NCBI GenBank assembly: GCA_963787895.1
Contig: CAWBEX010000004.1
Coordinates: 124,001-188,000, forward strand
From: Anderseniella sp963787895
Lineage (GTDB): Bacteria > Pseudomonadota > Alphaproteobacteria > Rhizobiales > Aestuariivirgaceae
Direction of reading: 5' to 3'
Length of the DNA: 64,000 bases
The position numbers and the translations under genes are program-made. Below the pieces are notes generated by a model. The model worked only from the letters and a program-made list of their open reading frames with translations. It was not told the DNA's origin and did no database searches. Below, piece after piece: positions 43,584 through 52,672 of this stretch. Position 1 is the stretch's first letter. Each line of letters begins with the position of its first letter.

Positions 43584-45346
43584 CCTGTCTCGGGGCGAAA
43601 CCCGTATAGCGACGGCCTTTCAGGCCGCTTGATCTGGTTCCAGCGGGCCAGCCATTGCCCGGGTGCATGGAACAACTGAAGCACATAGTGACCTTCCAGC
43701 AATAGACGGTCCAATCCGCGCACAGCATCTTCAAATGACGTACGGTCTTTTGCCGCCAACAGTTCCACAATCATCTTGTCAATGGCCGGGTCGTTCGCAC
43801 CCATGTAGTTGCGCGTGCCTTCCTGTTTGACGCCCGCTGTGCCCCAGTAAAATGACTGCTCATTACCGGGAGACAGCGAGTTGTACCAGGTAAACGGAAT
43901 CATGTCGTAGTCGTAGCTTTGCAGGCGGCGTTGAAACTGGGCTGAATCGACCTGGCGGATGTTCATGGTGACGCCGATCGTACGCAACATGCGTTGCCAT
44001 GCCAGAGCGATGCGCTCCTGTGGCCTGCTTGCAACCGTTATTTCGAAACTGAAGGATTGCCCTGCTGAATTTTTCAGTCCACCCGCGGCCGCTTTCCAAC
44101 CTGCTTCAGTCAGCAATTTCAACGCAACTCGCAGGTTCTTGCGGTCGCGCCCGGACCCATCAGAGACGGGTAGGGTGTACGTGCCGTTCAGGAGGTCCTC
44201 GCGGATGACAGCACCGGAACGTTGAAGCATGCCAATCTCGTTCTGGCTAGCAGCCTTGCCAATCGCACTCAACGACGAACCGAAGAAATAGCCCTGGGTT
44301 CTTTCCATGCTGGAATGAAACAGATTTGCATTGATCCATTCAAAGTCGAATGTGTGAATCAGCGCTTCGCGCACGCGCTTGTCGGCAAATATCTCCCGCC
44401 GGGCATTGAACACCAGCGACCAGGCGGGCTTTGGAAGGCCAACAGGGATGGTTTCCAGTGTTATCGGCTGATCCTTGATGTCCTCATAGCCGACAGCCCA
44501 GCGCGAAGCATCCGTTTCGTTCCGCAACTGGGACTCACCCTTCTTGAAGGCTTCAAACGCACCCTGATTGTCCCGGTAGTAGTCATATCGCACGGTGTCG
44601 TAGTTGTACTGGCCCTTGGCGCTGGGCAAATCCTTTGCCCAATAGTCAGGATCACGCCGGTAAATGACATGATCACCCGGATCGATAGTGTCGAAAATGT
44701 ACGGCCCTGATCCCACCAGCTTTTCAAGCGTGGTTTGTTCAAATTCCCGGCCTTCGAAAACGTGCCTGGGCAAAACCGGCATCAACCCCAGAATAAGCAC
44801 AAGCTCCCGGTCTCCGGGCTCCAGCGTCATCCTTATGGTGCGATCATCCAGCCGCTCCGTTTTTTTCACCTTCGCGTAGTAGGTGCGGTGGTTCGGTCTG
44901 CCAAAATCCCGCAAGGTTTCAAGTGAGAAAATGACATCATCGGCAAGGATCGGCTTGCCATCGGAAAACTTGGCCTTCGGGTTCAGATAGAAGGTCACTT
45001 CCGTGCGGTCGTCATTGACATCAAGCTTTTCAGCGATGTGGCCATACAGCGTGAACGGTTCGTCACGCGAACGCGCCATCAAGCTCTCAAAGACAAAATC
45101 GCGCGGACCCTCAACGGACTGCCCCTTGATTATGAACGGGTTGACACTGTCAAAACTGCCGGTCAGGGCCTCCCGGTAATCACCACCCTTCGGTGCATCG
45201 GGATTTGCGTACGGAAAGTGGGTGTAGCCCGGTTCGAGTGCAGGTTCACCCTGCATGGCAATTGCGTGTTTGGGTTCAGCATGCGCCTGTCCGAGCAATG
45301 CCAGGCCAACAACTACGGTGAAAAGTGTGCGAATAATCCTGTTCAT
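43568..45346 (-). CDS. Periplasmic oligopeptide-type solute-binding protein (YejA-like, family 5)
   Basis: A 592-residue family-5 solute-binding protein with signal peptide (residues 1-23, LLGQAHAEP). The mature start HAIAMQGEPALEPGYTHFPY and DAPKGGDYREALTGSFDSVNPF match YejA-like binding proteins of ABC importers for peptides or related compounds. Permease and ATPase genes are not adjacent. It overlaps the downstream acyl-CoA synthetase by 16 bp, so the pair is transcribed together and the ligand might be a carboxylic compound, though that is a guess. Confidence 0.9.
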   Translation of the reverse strand: MNRIIRTLFTVVVGLALLGQAHAEPKHAIAMQGEPALEPGYTHFPYANPDAPKGGDYREALTGSFDSVNPFIIKGQSVEGPRDFVFESLMARSRDEPFTLYGHIAEKLDVNDDRTEVTFYLNPKAKFSDGKPILADDVIFSLETLRDFGRPNHRTYYAKVKKTERLDDRTIRMTLEPGDRELVLILGLMPVLPRHVFEGREFEQTTLEKLVGSGPYIFDTIDPGDHVIYRRDPDYWAKDLPSAKGQYNYDTVRYDYYRDNQGAFEAFKKGESQLRNETDASRWAVGYEDIKDQPITLETIPVGLPKPAWSLVFNARREIFADKRVREALIHTFDFEWINANLFHSSMERTQGYFFGSSLSAIGKAASQNEIGMLQRSGAVIREDLLNGTYTLPVSDGSGRDRKNLRVALKLLTEAGWKAAAGGLKNSAGQSFSFEITVASRPQERIALAWQRMLRTIGVTMNIRQVDSAQFQRRLQSYDYDMIPFTWYNSLSPGNEQSFYWGTAGVKQEGTRNYMGANDPAIDKMIVELLAAKDRTSFEDAVRGLDRLLLEGHYVLQLFHAPGQWLARWNQIKRPERPSLYGFRPETGWIEN

Positions 45347-45421
45347 GCGCGCAATCTAGAAGGGGATTCGCGCCAAAAAGCGACACAAACCCGCGAGGTG
45401 GCCGGCCAATTGGTGTTGCCG

Positions 45422-45763
45422 CTAGTGCGCTGCGCTGCCGCGCTGGAGGTAGGTGTGGCGGTCAGCATCATAGGTATCAAAGAATTCCGCGATCTGCGGA
45501 TGGCGCACCGGATTACCGCTATCGTCCACCAACAGGTTCTGCTCGGAAACATACGCGATGTATTCGGTCTCCTCGTTTTCTGCCAGCAAGTGATAGAATG
45601 GCTGATCCTTCAAAGGGCGTGATTCTTCGGGAATGGACTCCCACCATTCATCGGTATTGGAAAACGTAGGGTCGACATCAAAGATGACACCACGAAACGG
45701 AAACAGGCGGTGCCGTACCACCTGACCGATACAAAAACGTGCTTCTCTGTTGATTTTTTCCAT
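45422..45763 (-). CDS. hspQ: Heat shock protein HspQ (YccV-like)
   Basis: A 113-residue protein with the HspQ/YccV pattern: RFCIGQVVRHRLFPFRGVIFDVDP, then DQPFYHLLAE, YIAYVSEQNLL and HPQIAEFF. HspQ is a heat-shock protein that modulates Lon and hemimethylated-DNA binding has been reported in the family. It lies between the solute-binding gene and the lyase gene, on the same strand. Confidence 0.92.
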   Translation of the reverse strand: MEKINREARFCIGQVVRHRLFPFRGVIFDVDPTFSNTDEWWESIPEESRPLKDQPFYHLLAENEETEYIAYVSEQNLLVDDSGNPVRHPQIAEFFDTYDADRHTYLQRGSAAH

Positions 45764-45845
45764 AACCTATAAATGCATCCAAATCTGGCGATTTTCAAGC
45801 GGGCTGCGCAAGCTGCCCAACACTATTGTGCCAGCGGTGTCCTTC

Positions 45846-46901
45846 CTACAGTCCGTATGAAGCAGCCATTTCTGGCTCTTTTGCAACGACCAGCCGGGCC
45901 AGGTCAGCGATAACCTTGGCCTGTTTCCATGTTGCGTCATCCTGCATCTTGCCATCAATCATCACAGCTCCGGTACCGTCTGGCATTGCTTCAAGGATGC
46001 GAAGAGCAAACTGCACCTCGGCGGGGTCCGGCGAAAACACCCGTTTGGCAATCTCGACCTGGGAAGGATGCAGGGACCAGGCACCCAGGCACCCCTGCAG
46101 AAAGGCATTTCGGAATTGCGCTTCACACGCATCCGGATCAGAAAAATCGCCAAATGGCCCATAGAACGGCTTGATGCCGTTAGCAGCACACGCATCCACC
46201 ATTTTACCAACGGTGTAGTGCCAAAGGTCCTGCTGAAAGAACGAACGAGAGGCATTGCCGCTGGCTCCGTTGCCGGCATTGTCCGCCAGGACACCATAGT
46301 GCGGGTGACCGCCTCCCACACGAGTGGTTTTCATGCCGCGTGATGCGGCAAGGTCTGCCGGGCCCAATGACATGCCATGCATGCGCGGACTGGCCGCAGC
46401 AATCTCTTCAACATTCTTCACGCCTTGGGCAGTCTCGAGTATTGCATGGATCATGATGGGTTTCTGAATGCCGGCACGTGCTTCGAGCTGGGCCAACAGC
46501 TGGTCGAGGAAGTGAATGTCCCAGACACCTTCAACTTTTGGCAGCATCATCACATCAAGCTTGTGGCCAGCTTCAAGAACGATCTGTGTAATGTCATCGA
46601 GTGCCCAAGGGCTGTTCAGGCAATTTATGCGCGTCCACAGTCCGGTTTGACCATAGTCGTGCGCCAACGCCATTTCAATAAATCCGGCACGTGCTGCAAC
46701 CTTGTCGTCAGCCGGAATGGCGTCCTCCAGATTTCCCAGAATGACGTCCACCTGGGAAATCAATGCAGGCACCTTTGCGCGCATCTTTTCGATTTGGGGC
46801 GGCAGAAAGTGGATCATGCGCTCAATCTGCACAGGGACATCACGCATCGGTTCTGGTGCGCCAACTGCCAGCGGCTTGTAGAATTGTGAGGGAAGTTTCA
46901 T
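45846..46901 (-). CDS. L-malyl-CoA/beta-methylmalyl-CoA lyase-like (HpcH/HpaI family)
   Basis: The 351-residue enzyme resembles Rhodobacter Mcl1. Shared features are NLEDAIPADDKVAAR (metal ligand region), MLPKVEG, ETAQGVKNVEEIAAASPR, MSLGPADLAASRGMKTTRVGG and GPFGDFSDPDACEAQ, with W-S-LHPSQVEIA near the C terminus. Mcl1 cleaves malyl-CoA to acetyl-CoA and glyoxylate and makes or cleaves beta-methylmalyl-CoA. The start at ATG 46901 gives a normal N terminus; the in-frame extension to 47456 does not. It is divergent from a racemase-like CoA gene 187 bp away. Confidence 0.88.
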   Translation of the reverse strand: MKLPSQFYKPLAVGAPEPMRDVPVQIERMIHFLPPQIEKMRAKVPALISQVDVILGNLEDAIPADDKVAARAGFIEMALAHDYGQTGLWTRINCLNSPWALDDITQIVLEAGHKLDVMMLPKVEGVWDIHFLDQLLAQLEARAGIQKPIMIHAILETAQGVKNVEEIAAASPRMHGMSLGPADLAASRGMKTTRVGGGHPHYGVLADNAGNGASGNASRSFFQQDLWHYTVGKMVDACAANGIKPFYGPFGDFSDPDACEAQFRNAFLQGCLGAWSLHPSQVEIAKRVFSPDPAEVQFALRILEAMPDGTGAVMIDGKMQDDATWKQAKVIADLARLVVAKEPEMAASYGL

Positions 46902-47088
46902 GGTACCTGCGGTGTTGTTTGAGGCTTGGAACAGCATCTGATGTTGCGATGCACAATGACTTAAAGCACCAAAGCCCGGTGTACAATGGCTGATTGTTGG
47001 CTGGCAACACCCTCGCGCAGCTTGCGCCCCGGCTCGGGGACGTCTACACGGAACCGCAATTGTACGGCACACCAGTTGAACCTCGAGC

Positions 47089-48234
47089 ATGGCAGACACC
47101 AAAAACGCACAACCACTGAGCGGCATCAAGGTGCTGGATTTTTCGACCTTGTTACCCGGTCCGCTAGCCACGCTTTTTCTCGCCGAAGCCGGCGCCCAGG
47201 TTATCAAGATTGAACGCCCGGGCGAGGGCGAAGCCATGCGGTCATACGAACCGCGCTGGGACAGGGAGTCGGTCAGCTTTGCAATGTTGAACCGCGGCAA
47301 ACAATCATTGGCACTGGACCTCAAGTCCGAACGGCATCTGGATTTCCTTGTTCCATTGATCAAGGAAGCTGACATCATTGTGGAGCAATTCCGCCCCGGC
47401 GTGATGGAGCGGTTGGGGCTGGGATATGAAGCTGTCTCATTGCTCAACCCCGGCATTATCTATTGTTCAGTAACCGGTTACGGTCAAACCGGTGAAAAGG
47501 CGCTCAAGGCGGGGCATGACCTGAACTACATTGGCGATACCGGCTTGCTGGCGCTCAGTATGGGGCCAAACGCGCGCCCAACCGTTCCACCCTTGCTGGC
47601 TGCTGACATAGCTGGCGGCAGTTACCCTACAGTGGTGAACATTCTGCTGGCCTTGCTACAGCGGGAGAAAACCGGGCAGGGGTGCCATTTGGACATCGCC
47701 ATGGCCGACAATATGTTCATGCTAATGTGGTGGGCGATTGGCAACTCACTGGTGACCGGCAATTGGCCGGGCAATGGTGATGCCCAACTCACCGGTGGTT
47801 CGCCCCGTTATCAGATCTACCCGACAGCAGACAGCCGGCACATTGCTGTGGCTGCGCTGGAACAAAAATTCTGGGAAAGCTTCTGTGACGCAATCGGACT
47901 TGCAGACGATTTCCGCAATGACATCCAAGATCCGGCAGCCTCCATTGCTGCGGTGCGGGCATTGGTTTCGGAATACCCCGCCAGCTATTGGGAGCCTGTG
48001 CTCGCTGAGGCAGATTGCTGTTGCACGGTCGTCAAAACACTGGCCGAGGCAATGCGCGAGCCGCATTTCCACGATCGCGGTGTGTTCAGCCACACACTCG
48101 TGAACGAAACCGGCGACAACCTTCCGGCTGTGCCTGTGAGCATATCACCGCAGTTTCGGGGTGACGAAAACGACGAGTTGTCAGCTCCTTCGCTTGGAGC
48201 CCACAACGACATCCTGCTCAATCAGAAACAGTGA
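47089..48234 (+). CDS. CaiB/BaiF family protein with alpha-methylacyl-CoA racemase catalytic residues
   Basis: A 381-residue class III CoA-transferase-fold protein. It carries His143 and Asp144 (AGHDLNY), Asp173 (AADIAGG) and Glu258 (AALEQKFW). The spacing His143-Asp173-Glu258 equals that of His126, Asp156 and Glu241 in Mycobacterium alpha-methylacyl-CoA racemase, with a constant offset of 17. The catalytic Asp of true transferases is at the Asp144 position, so transfer cannot be excluded, but racemase is the better call. It would invert alpha-methyl centres before beta-oxidation. It is divergent from the malyl-CoA lyase gene. Confidence 0.85.
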   Translation: MADTKNAQPLSGIKVLDFSTLLPGPLATLFLAEAGAQVIKIERPGEGEAMRSYEPRWDRESVSFAMLNRGKQSLALDLKSERHLDFLVPLIKEADIIVEQFRPGVMERLGLGYEAVSLLNPGIIYCSVTGYGQTGEKALKAGHDLNYIGDTGLLALSMGPNARPTVPPLLAADIAGGSYPTVVNILLALLQREKTGQGCHLDIAMADNMFMLMWWAIGNSLVTGNWPGNGDAQLTGGSPRYQIYPTADSRHIAVAALEQKFWESFCDAIGLADDFRNDIQDPAASIAAVRALVSEYPASYWEPVLAEADCCCTVVKTLAEAMREPHFHDRGVFSHTLVNETGDNLPAVPVSISPQFRGDENDELSAPSLGAHNDILLNQKQ

Positions 48235-48236
48235 TT

Positions 48237-49460
48237 TCAACCCCGCATGGCGCGAGGCAGCGTGCCGCTAGGGTTTATACCCTCGATCATCGCACGCCGG
48301 CGTAACGGTGGAATGTGCTGCAGGGCACTCATGCCGATGGCCCGACCCAGATGAAGCGGCAGGAACTGCGATGTCAGAGATCTGTTCATGGTGTCGATTG
48401 CAGCCTGACGCGGCAGCACATCGGCCTTGCGGATAGTGTCGAACTTCTCGCACAAGCTGGCGCTGCCAAGGTCATCGCCAAATCGCATTGCATCGCCAAT
48501 CAACTCGGCCGCATAGGCAGCGTCACGCAGGCTCATGTTCAAACCTTGCGCACCAATTGGTGGCACAACATGCGCTGCTTCACCAACCAGCAACACGCGC
48601 CCGCTGGCAAATTTGCGCGCGCTCATGCCTGCCATCGGCACCTGTACCGGCGCAGTCACATCAGTGACCAACCCCAGGTCACCATGCATTTCAAGTTGCA
48701 GGCGCACAGCCAGGTCTTCTTCGGACAGCGCACATATGGCGGCTGCGTCCTGCGCCTTGACCATCCAGACGAGGCTGGACCTGCGGCCCGGCAACGGCAC
48801 AGTGGTAAAGGGGCCGGATGCCTTGTGGTACTCGATTGACATGTCGTTGTGTGGCCCGGAGTGCGCAAAACTGAGCGCCAGCGCCACCTGGTCATAGGTC
48901 CACTCACTTGTGGCGATACCCGCATCCCGCCTCAACACGGATTGCCGCCCATCAGCAGCAACCAACACGCTGGCGCTGGCCCGGCTGCCATCCTCAAGCC
49001 GCACAGTTACCTGATTACCTGTATGCTCAAGACCGGAAACACGCTGCCTGGCAAATGTCACGCCAAGCTCAGACGCTCTCGCGGTCAGGGCCGCAACAAG
49101 CTGGGGCAGGGGAATGTTCCAACCAAACTCTTGCAGGTTCAACTCGGAAGCCGCGAATGTCAGCGCTGGCGCAGAGAAAGTCTCAAGTGTGTCGTCAACT
49201 ATCTTCAGGAGCTTCAGGCGAGCACTTTCACTCTTGAGCTCTACTGGCCATACTTCCAACATTTCAAGCAATCTTATCGCCGGTTGCATAAGGGCAACGG
49301 TGCGTCTGACAGGCAGCCGATCAACCTCGCCGCCAATGTCAATGTCAGGAGAAATGCACGCCACGGTGCAACCTGACTTGGCCAGCAGGCAAGCAGCCGC
49401 CAACCCTGCAGGACCGGCGCCTGCCACGATGGCCTGAAATTCCCTGTTGGTCGATGACAT
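48237..49460 (-). CDS. UbiH-family FAD-dependent hydroxylase
   Basis: The 407-residue flavoprotein has the FAD motif GAGPAGLAAACLLA, the DG motif VAADGRQSVLRRDAG, and the second FAD motif GEAAHVVPPIGAQGLN. In the usual UbiH/UbiF/UbiL proteins the last is GDAAH, so an Asp is replaced by Glu. It probably hydroxylates the ubiquinone ring in aerobic ubiquinone synthesis. Alphaproteobacteria often use a single hydroxylase of this family for several positions. It ends 2 bp from the convergent racemase gene. Confidence 0.85.
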   Translation of the reverse strand: MSSTNREFQAIVAGAGPAGLAAACLLAKSGCTVACISPDIDIGGEVDRLPVRRTVALMQPAIRLLEMLEVWPVELKSESARLKLLKIVDDTLETFSAPALTFAASELNLQEFGWNIPLPQLVAALTARASELGVTFARQRVSGLEHTGNQVTVRLEDGSRASASVLVAADGRQSVLRRDAGIATSEWTYDQVALALSFAHSGPHNDMSIEYHKASGPFTTVPLPGRRSSLVWMVKAQDAAAICALSEEDLAVRLQLEMHGDLGLVTDVTAPVQVPMAGMSARKFASGRVLLVGEAAHVVPPIGAQGLNMSLRDAAYAAELIGDAMRFGDDLGSASLCEKFDTIRKADVLPRQAAIDTMNRSLTSQFLPLHLGRAIGMSALQHIPPLRRRAMIEGINPSGTLPRAMRG

Positions 49461-49547
49461 CAGATTGCCTTACCCGCCACAAATGCGGCACTATGAAAGT
49501 CTGACCTGCAATTGCAACGCAGTGCAAACGCTGCCAAATGGAAGCCC

Positions 49548-50330
49548 ATGATGAAATACGCCGACATAACATTTCAGCTCAACAACAATCTGGCAATCGT
49601 AACGCTGAATCGGCCTGAGAAGCTGAATGCGACCACCCGCAATATGCATGCAGAGCTGCGCTCGGCGTTTGACACACTTGAAGAAGGTGGCGCAAGGGCA
49701 GTCCTGCTGACCGGAGCCGGGCGGGCGTTCTGTGCGGGTCAGGATCTGTCTGACCTGAAAATGGATGGACCGGACGAAATTCGCAGGATTCTGGAGGAAG
49801 ACTTCAATCCGCTGGTGTCGCGCATCCGCAACTTGCCCATGCCTGTGGTATGCGCGGTAAATGGCATGGCGGCAGGTGCAGGGGCCAATCTGGCTCTGGC
49901 TTGTGATATTGTCATCGCAGCCAAGTCTGCAAAATTTCTGCAGGCCTTTGCAAAAATTGGCCTGATACCTGACGCTGGCGGCACCTGGACACTGGCCAGG
50001 CAACTTGGAGAGGCTCGAGCCAAAGGTTTGGCGATGCTGGCCGAACCGATCAACGCAGATGCAGCACTGGATTGGGGGCTGATCTGGCAGGTGTGTGAAG
50101 ATGACATGCTGTTGCAAGATGCAACCTCGCTTGCGAGCCGCATGGCCACCCAGCCAACCAAGGCATTTGCCCTTATAAAACAGTCGGTTAACGAAAGTTC
50201 TTCGACAAGTTTTGACGATCACCTGAAGCTTGAAGCCCGGTTGCAGATGCAAGCTGCTTCCACCGATGACTACCGTGAAGGCGTGAGTGCATTTCTACAA
50301 AAAAGAAAGCCCGTTTTTACAGGGCAATAG
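49548..50330 (+). CDS. Enoyl-CoA hydratase/isomerase (PaaG-like)
   Basis: The product, 260 residues, is a crotonase-family protein. The oxyanion-hole regions are AGRAFCAGQDLSDL and the NGMAAGAGANLALACDI stretch, and the active-site-region GLIPDAGGTW contains the Asp of the PaaG/isomerase group. Residues 9-20 (NLAIVTLNRPEKLNA) are the usual start of the fold. It could hydrate or isomerise enoyl-CoAs. Met codons at 49548 and 49551 are both possible starts. Confidence 0.9.
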   Translation: MMKYADITFQLNNNLAIVTLNRPEKLNATTRNMHAELRSAFDTLEEGGARAVLLTGAGRAFCAGQDLSDLKMDGPDEIRRILEEDFNPLVSRIRNLPMPVVCAVNGMAAGAGANLALACDIVIAAKSAKFLQAFAKIGLIPDAGGTWTLARQLGEARAKGLAMLAEPINADAALDWGLIWQVCEDDMLLQDATSLASRMATQPTKAFALIKQSVNESSSTSFDDHLKLEARLQMQAASTDDYREGVSAFLQKRKPVFTGQ

Positions 50331-50334
50331 CCCA

Positions 50335-50943
50335 CTACAGCTTTGTTGCTGTCATAGAAGGGCGGGCCTCAAATCCTTCAAGAAAACCTGCCAACCCCGG
50401 GCGCTTGTTCCGCCAGCCCATATCTGCATATCGGAAATCCAGATAGGCGAGCAGGGATGCAGTCGCTATCGAACCGCAATTTACTCCGGCAAGCTCTGTA
50501 CGCCAGTTGGCCTCCAGATCATCCAGCCCCGCAGCCAGTCGTACCTTCTGCCGCTCAATCCATTCCGGCCACCGCATGGCTTCCGGCCGAAGACCCGTCT
50601 CGTATCGCAGACCGACGGCGCTATCCATTAGTCCAACCGCAAGCGCTTGCAGCGTCAACAGTTTGAAACGCGCGACCGGTTCGTCCGGCAGAATGCTCTT
50701 GTTGCCTGCGTGATGGCACAGGTACTCACATATGACACGGCTGTCGTACAACGAAGTGCCATGATCGGTTACCAGGCATGGGATCCGGCCCAGCGGATTG
50801 TCTGATGACACCTGCTTGTTCACCCGGTCTGGCAGGAACTCTCCTGTTGCAACAGCCTGAATTTCATCGGCGATGCCGAGTTCATGGGCCGTCACCATTA
50901 CCATGCGGACAAAGGGTGAGGCGGGGTTGTGGTGAAGTTTCAT
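50335..50943 (-). CDS. Glutathione S-transferase family protein
   Basis: A 202-residue GST with a thioredoxin-like N-terminal domain (MKLHHNPASPFVRMVMVTAH, then NPLGRIPCL and YDSRVICEYL, the glutathione-gamma-Glu region) and an all-helical C-terminal domain ending at PSMTATK. Ser9 in the ASPFVR segment is the likely catalytic residue. Substrate is unknown. The start at 50943 is preferred because homologous GSTs begin here and an extension to 51030 is not GST-like. Confidence 0.88.
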   Translation of the reverse strand: MKLHHNPASPFVRMVMVTAHELGIADEIQAVATGEFLPDRVNKQVSSDNPLGRIPCLVTDHGTSLYDSRVICEYLCHHAGNKSILPDEPVARFKLLTLQALAVGLMDSAVGLRYETGLRPEAMRWPEWIERQKVRLAAGLDDLEANWRTELAGVNCGSIATASLLAYLDFRYADMGWRNKRPGLAGFLEGFEARPSMTATKL

Positions 50944-51088
50944 CGGCAGGAACCTCTGGAAGACATTGAATGATCTGCAATCGTATCGGTTAAGCTCCCA
51001 AGCTGCAAAGGTTTTGGGTGGACGCAGCATTCATTACTGGCCATGCTGGTGTGGACCCAACTGAATCAATTTCTACAGGAGGCAAAAA

Positions 51089-51532
51089 ATGGGCATATGG
51101 GATTTCGTCAAAAGCGCCGGCAAGGCGCTAGGCATTGGCAAGGAAGATACACCGCCAAGTGCTGATGAGCTCAAGAAGGAACTCGATTCCTACAAACTCG
51201 GTACTGAAAACGTCAAAGTTGAGGTTGACGGCGACAAGGCAATTGTTACCGGCGATGTCGCTGACCAGTCTGTGCTGGAAAAGGCAATTATCGCCGTTGG
51301 CAATACGCTCGGCGTTTCAAAGGTTGAGAGCAAACTGACTGCACCGGCACAGAAGGAACCTGTGTTCTATACGGTCAAGAAGGGCGACAACCTGTGGAAG
51401 ATCTCCGAGAAGCATTACGGCAAGGGCAAGGGTGCCAAATACAACGTCATTTTCGAGGCCAACAGGCCAATGCTGACCCACCCCGACAAGATCTATCCAG
51501 GCCAGGTGTTGCGTATTCCGGAACTTGACTAG
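51089..51532 (+). CDS. BON-LysM protein, potassium-binding Kbp/YgaU-like
   Basis: A 147-residue protein starting MGIWDFVKSAGKALG. A BON domain (residues about 28-85, VEVDGDKAIVTGDVADQSV) is followed by a C-terminal LysM motif (YTVKKGDNLWKISEKHYG to GQVLRIPELD). This is the architecture of E. coli YgaU/Kbp, which binds potassium ions. It has no signal peptide. The ribosome site is AGGAGG, and a good terminator follows. Confidence 0.92.
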   Translation: MGIWDFVKSAGKALGIGKEDTPPSADELKKELDSYKLGTENVKVEVDGDKAIVTGDVADQSVLEKAIIAVGNTLGVSKVESKLTAPAQKEPVFYTVKKGDNLWKISEKHYGKGKGAKYNVIFEANRPMLTHPDKIYPGQVLRIPELD

Positions 51533-51560
51533 TTCGTCGCAGGAGCGAGCAAAATACAAA

Positions 51561-51585
51561 CCCCGGCATGTATTGCCGGGGTTTT
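51561..51585 (+). terminator. Rho-independent terminator after the Kbp-like gene
   Basis: CCCCGGCA and TGCCGGGG form an 8-bp perfect stem with loop TGTAT, followed by TTTT at 51582-51585 and TCGTTTTC. It lies 29 bp after the stop codon at 51532. Confidence 0.9.
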
Positions 51586-51618
51586 CGTTTTCTCAAACAG
51601 GCTGAAGTTCACAACGGC

Positions 51619-52083
51619 TCAACTGGCCTTGCGCATGGCATTGACATGGTCTCGCGCGTGCGTGTGCAAAGCCTCATCAACCACTTCGATGCTCTGCACT
51701 GTTTTACCAACCGGAAACAGTGAGGCGCCAGCCAGTTTCACATGGGCCCATGCAAAGGGGATACCTATGATGGTCACCGCATTAGCCACCGCGAAAGTGA
51801 GATGCATGACCGCCAGCCACCAGCCGGCAAACAAGAACCACAGCACGTTGCCGATCATGCCCAGACTTCCGGTTCCAAGATCTTCACGGCCATACAGATT
51901 GTCGCGTGCAATCACGTCGCGTCCAAACGGCCACAAAGTGTAGCTTGCCAGCATGAAGCACGACCGCGCCCACGGCAAACCTACAATGGTGATGGCACAC
52001 AGGATGCCGACCAGGAACCAGGCGATTGCCGCCCAAATGCCGCCAAGCACCAGCCATAAAATGTTGAGTATCAAACGAACCAT
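51619..52083 (-). CDS. YccF family inner-membrane protein
   Basis: A 154-residue protein with two repeats of the YccF motif (ITIVGLPWARSCFMLA and VTIIGIPFAWAHVKLA) and about four hydrophobic segments. YccF domain proteins have no established function. The start at MVRLILNILWLVL (52083) is the usual one; an in-frame extension to 52167 overlaps the divergent gene. Confidence 0.88.
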   Translation of the reverse strand: MVRLILNILWLVLGGIWAAIAWFLVGILCAITIVGLPWARSCFMLASYTLWPFGRDVIARDNLYGREDLGTGSLGMIGNVLWFLFAGWWLAVMHLTFAVANAVTIIGIPFAWAHVKLAGASLFPVGKTVQSIEVVDEALHTHARDHVNAMRKAS

Positions 52084-52165
52084 TGGAGTGAGCCCTCTGA
52101 TGATGTTACGATGCTTAACATATAGGTATGATATTGGCTGATTTACAGTAGCCGGAGCGACAGAC

Positions 52166-52660
52166 ATGACGAAGCTTCACCAGATTGTCCCGATATTGCT
52201 ATTGGGGATGTTGTTGCCATGTTCAGCCGCTGAGCAGGAGGTTGACGGAGAGACATCAACAATCCTGGAAAAATGTCTGGCCACGGCGGAGGCCGCCGCG
52301 GATGCTTCCGCTGCAAGGCAATCATGCGTAGGCACGGCGGCGGCGGCATGCATGGACCGTACACCTGCAGGGCTATCCAATTTGGGCATGACCGAATGCC
52401 TCACCCTGGAAGCGCAATGGTGGGACAAGCTGCTCAACAGCCGGTACGCCCAGTTGAAAGCTGATCTGGAACCAGAGGCTTTTGCTTCCCTGCAAGATGT
52501 CCAGCGCAAGTGGATCGCGTTCAAGGATGCGGACTGTCAGTACATCTATGACCATCAGTTCGGTGAGGGTTCAATGAGGTTACCTGTATCAGCATCATGC
52601 GACCTCGACGCTACAGCACTGAGGGCGCTGCAACTGGGTGACCTGATCACCGATCAATAA
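52166..52660 (+). CDS. LprI/DUF1311-like secreted protein
   Basis: A 164-residue protein with a signal peptide (LLLGMLLPCSAAEQ; the Cys may be a lipobox, LPC-S). The mature part has six or more cysteines and the motif LDSSWN-like W-D-K-L-L-N-S-R-Y followed by LQDVQRKWIAFKDADCQYIYD, typical of DUF1311/LprI, a family with lysozyme-inhibitor members. It probably sits in the periplasm or is a lipoprotein. The gene is divergent from the YccF gene. Confidence 0.82.
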   Translation: MTKLHQIVPILLLGMLLPCSAAEQEVDGETSTILEKCLATAEAAADASAARQSCVGTAAAACMDRTPAGLSNLGMTECLTLEAQWWDKLLNSRYAQLKADLEPEAFASLQDVQRKWIAFKDADCQYIYDHQFGEGSMRLPVSASCDLDATALRALQLGDLITDQ

Positions 52661-52672
52661 CGGCCAAGGCGG

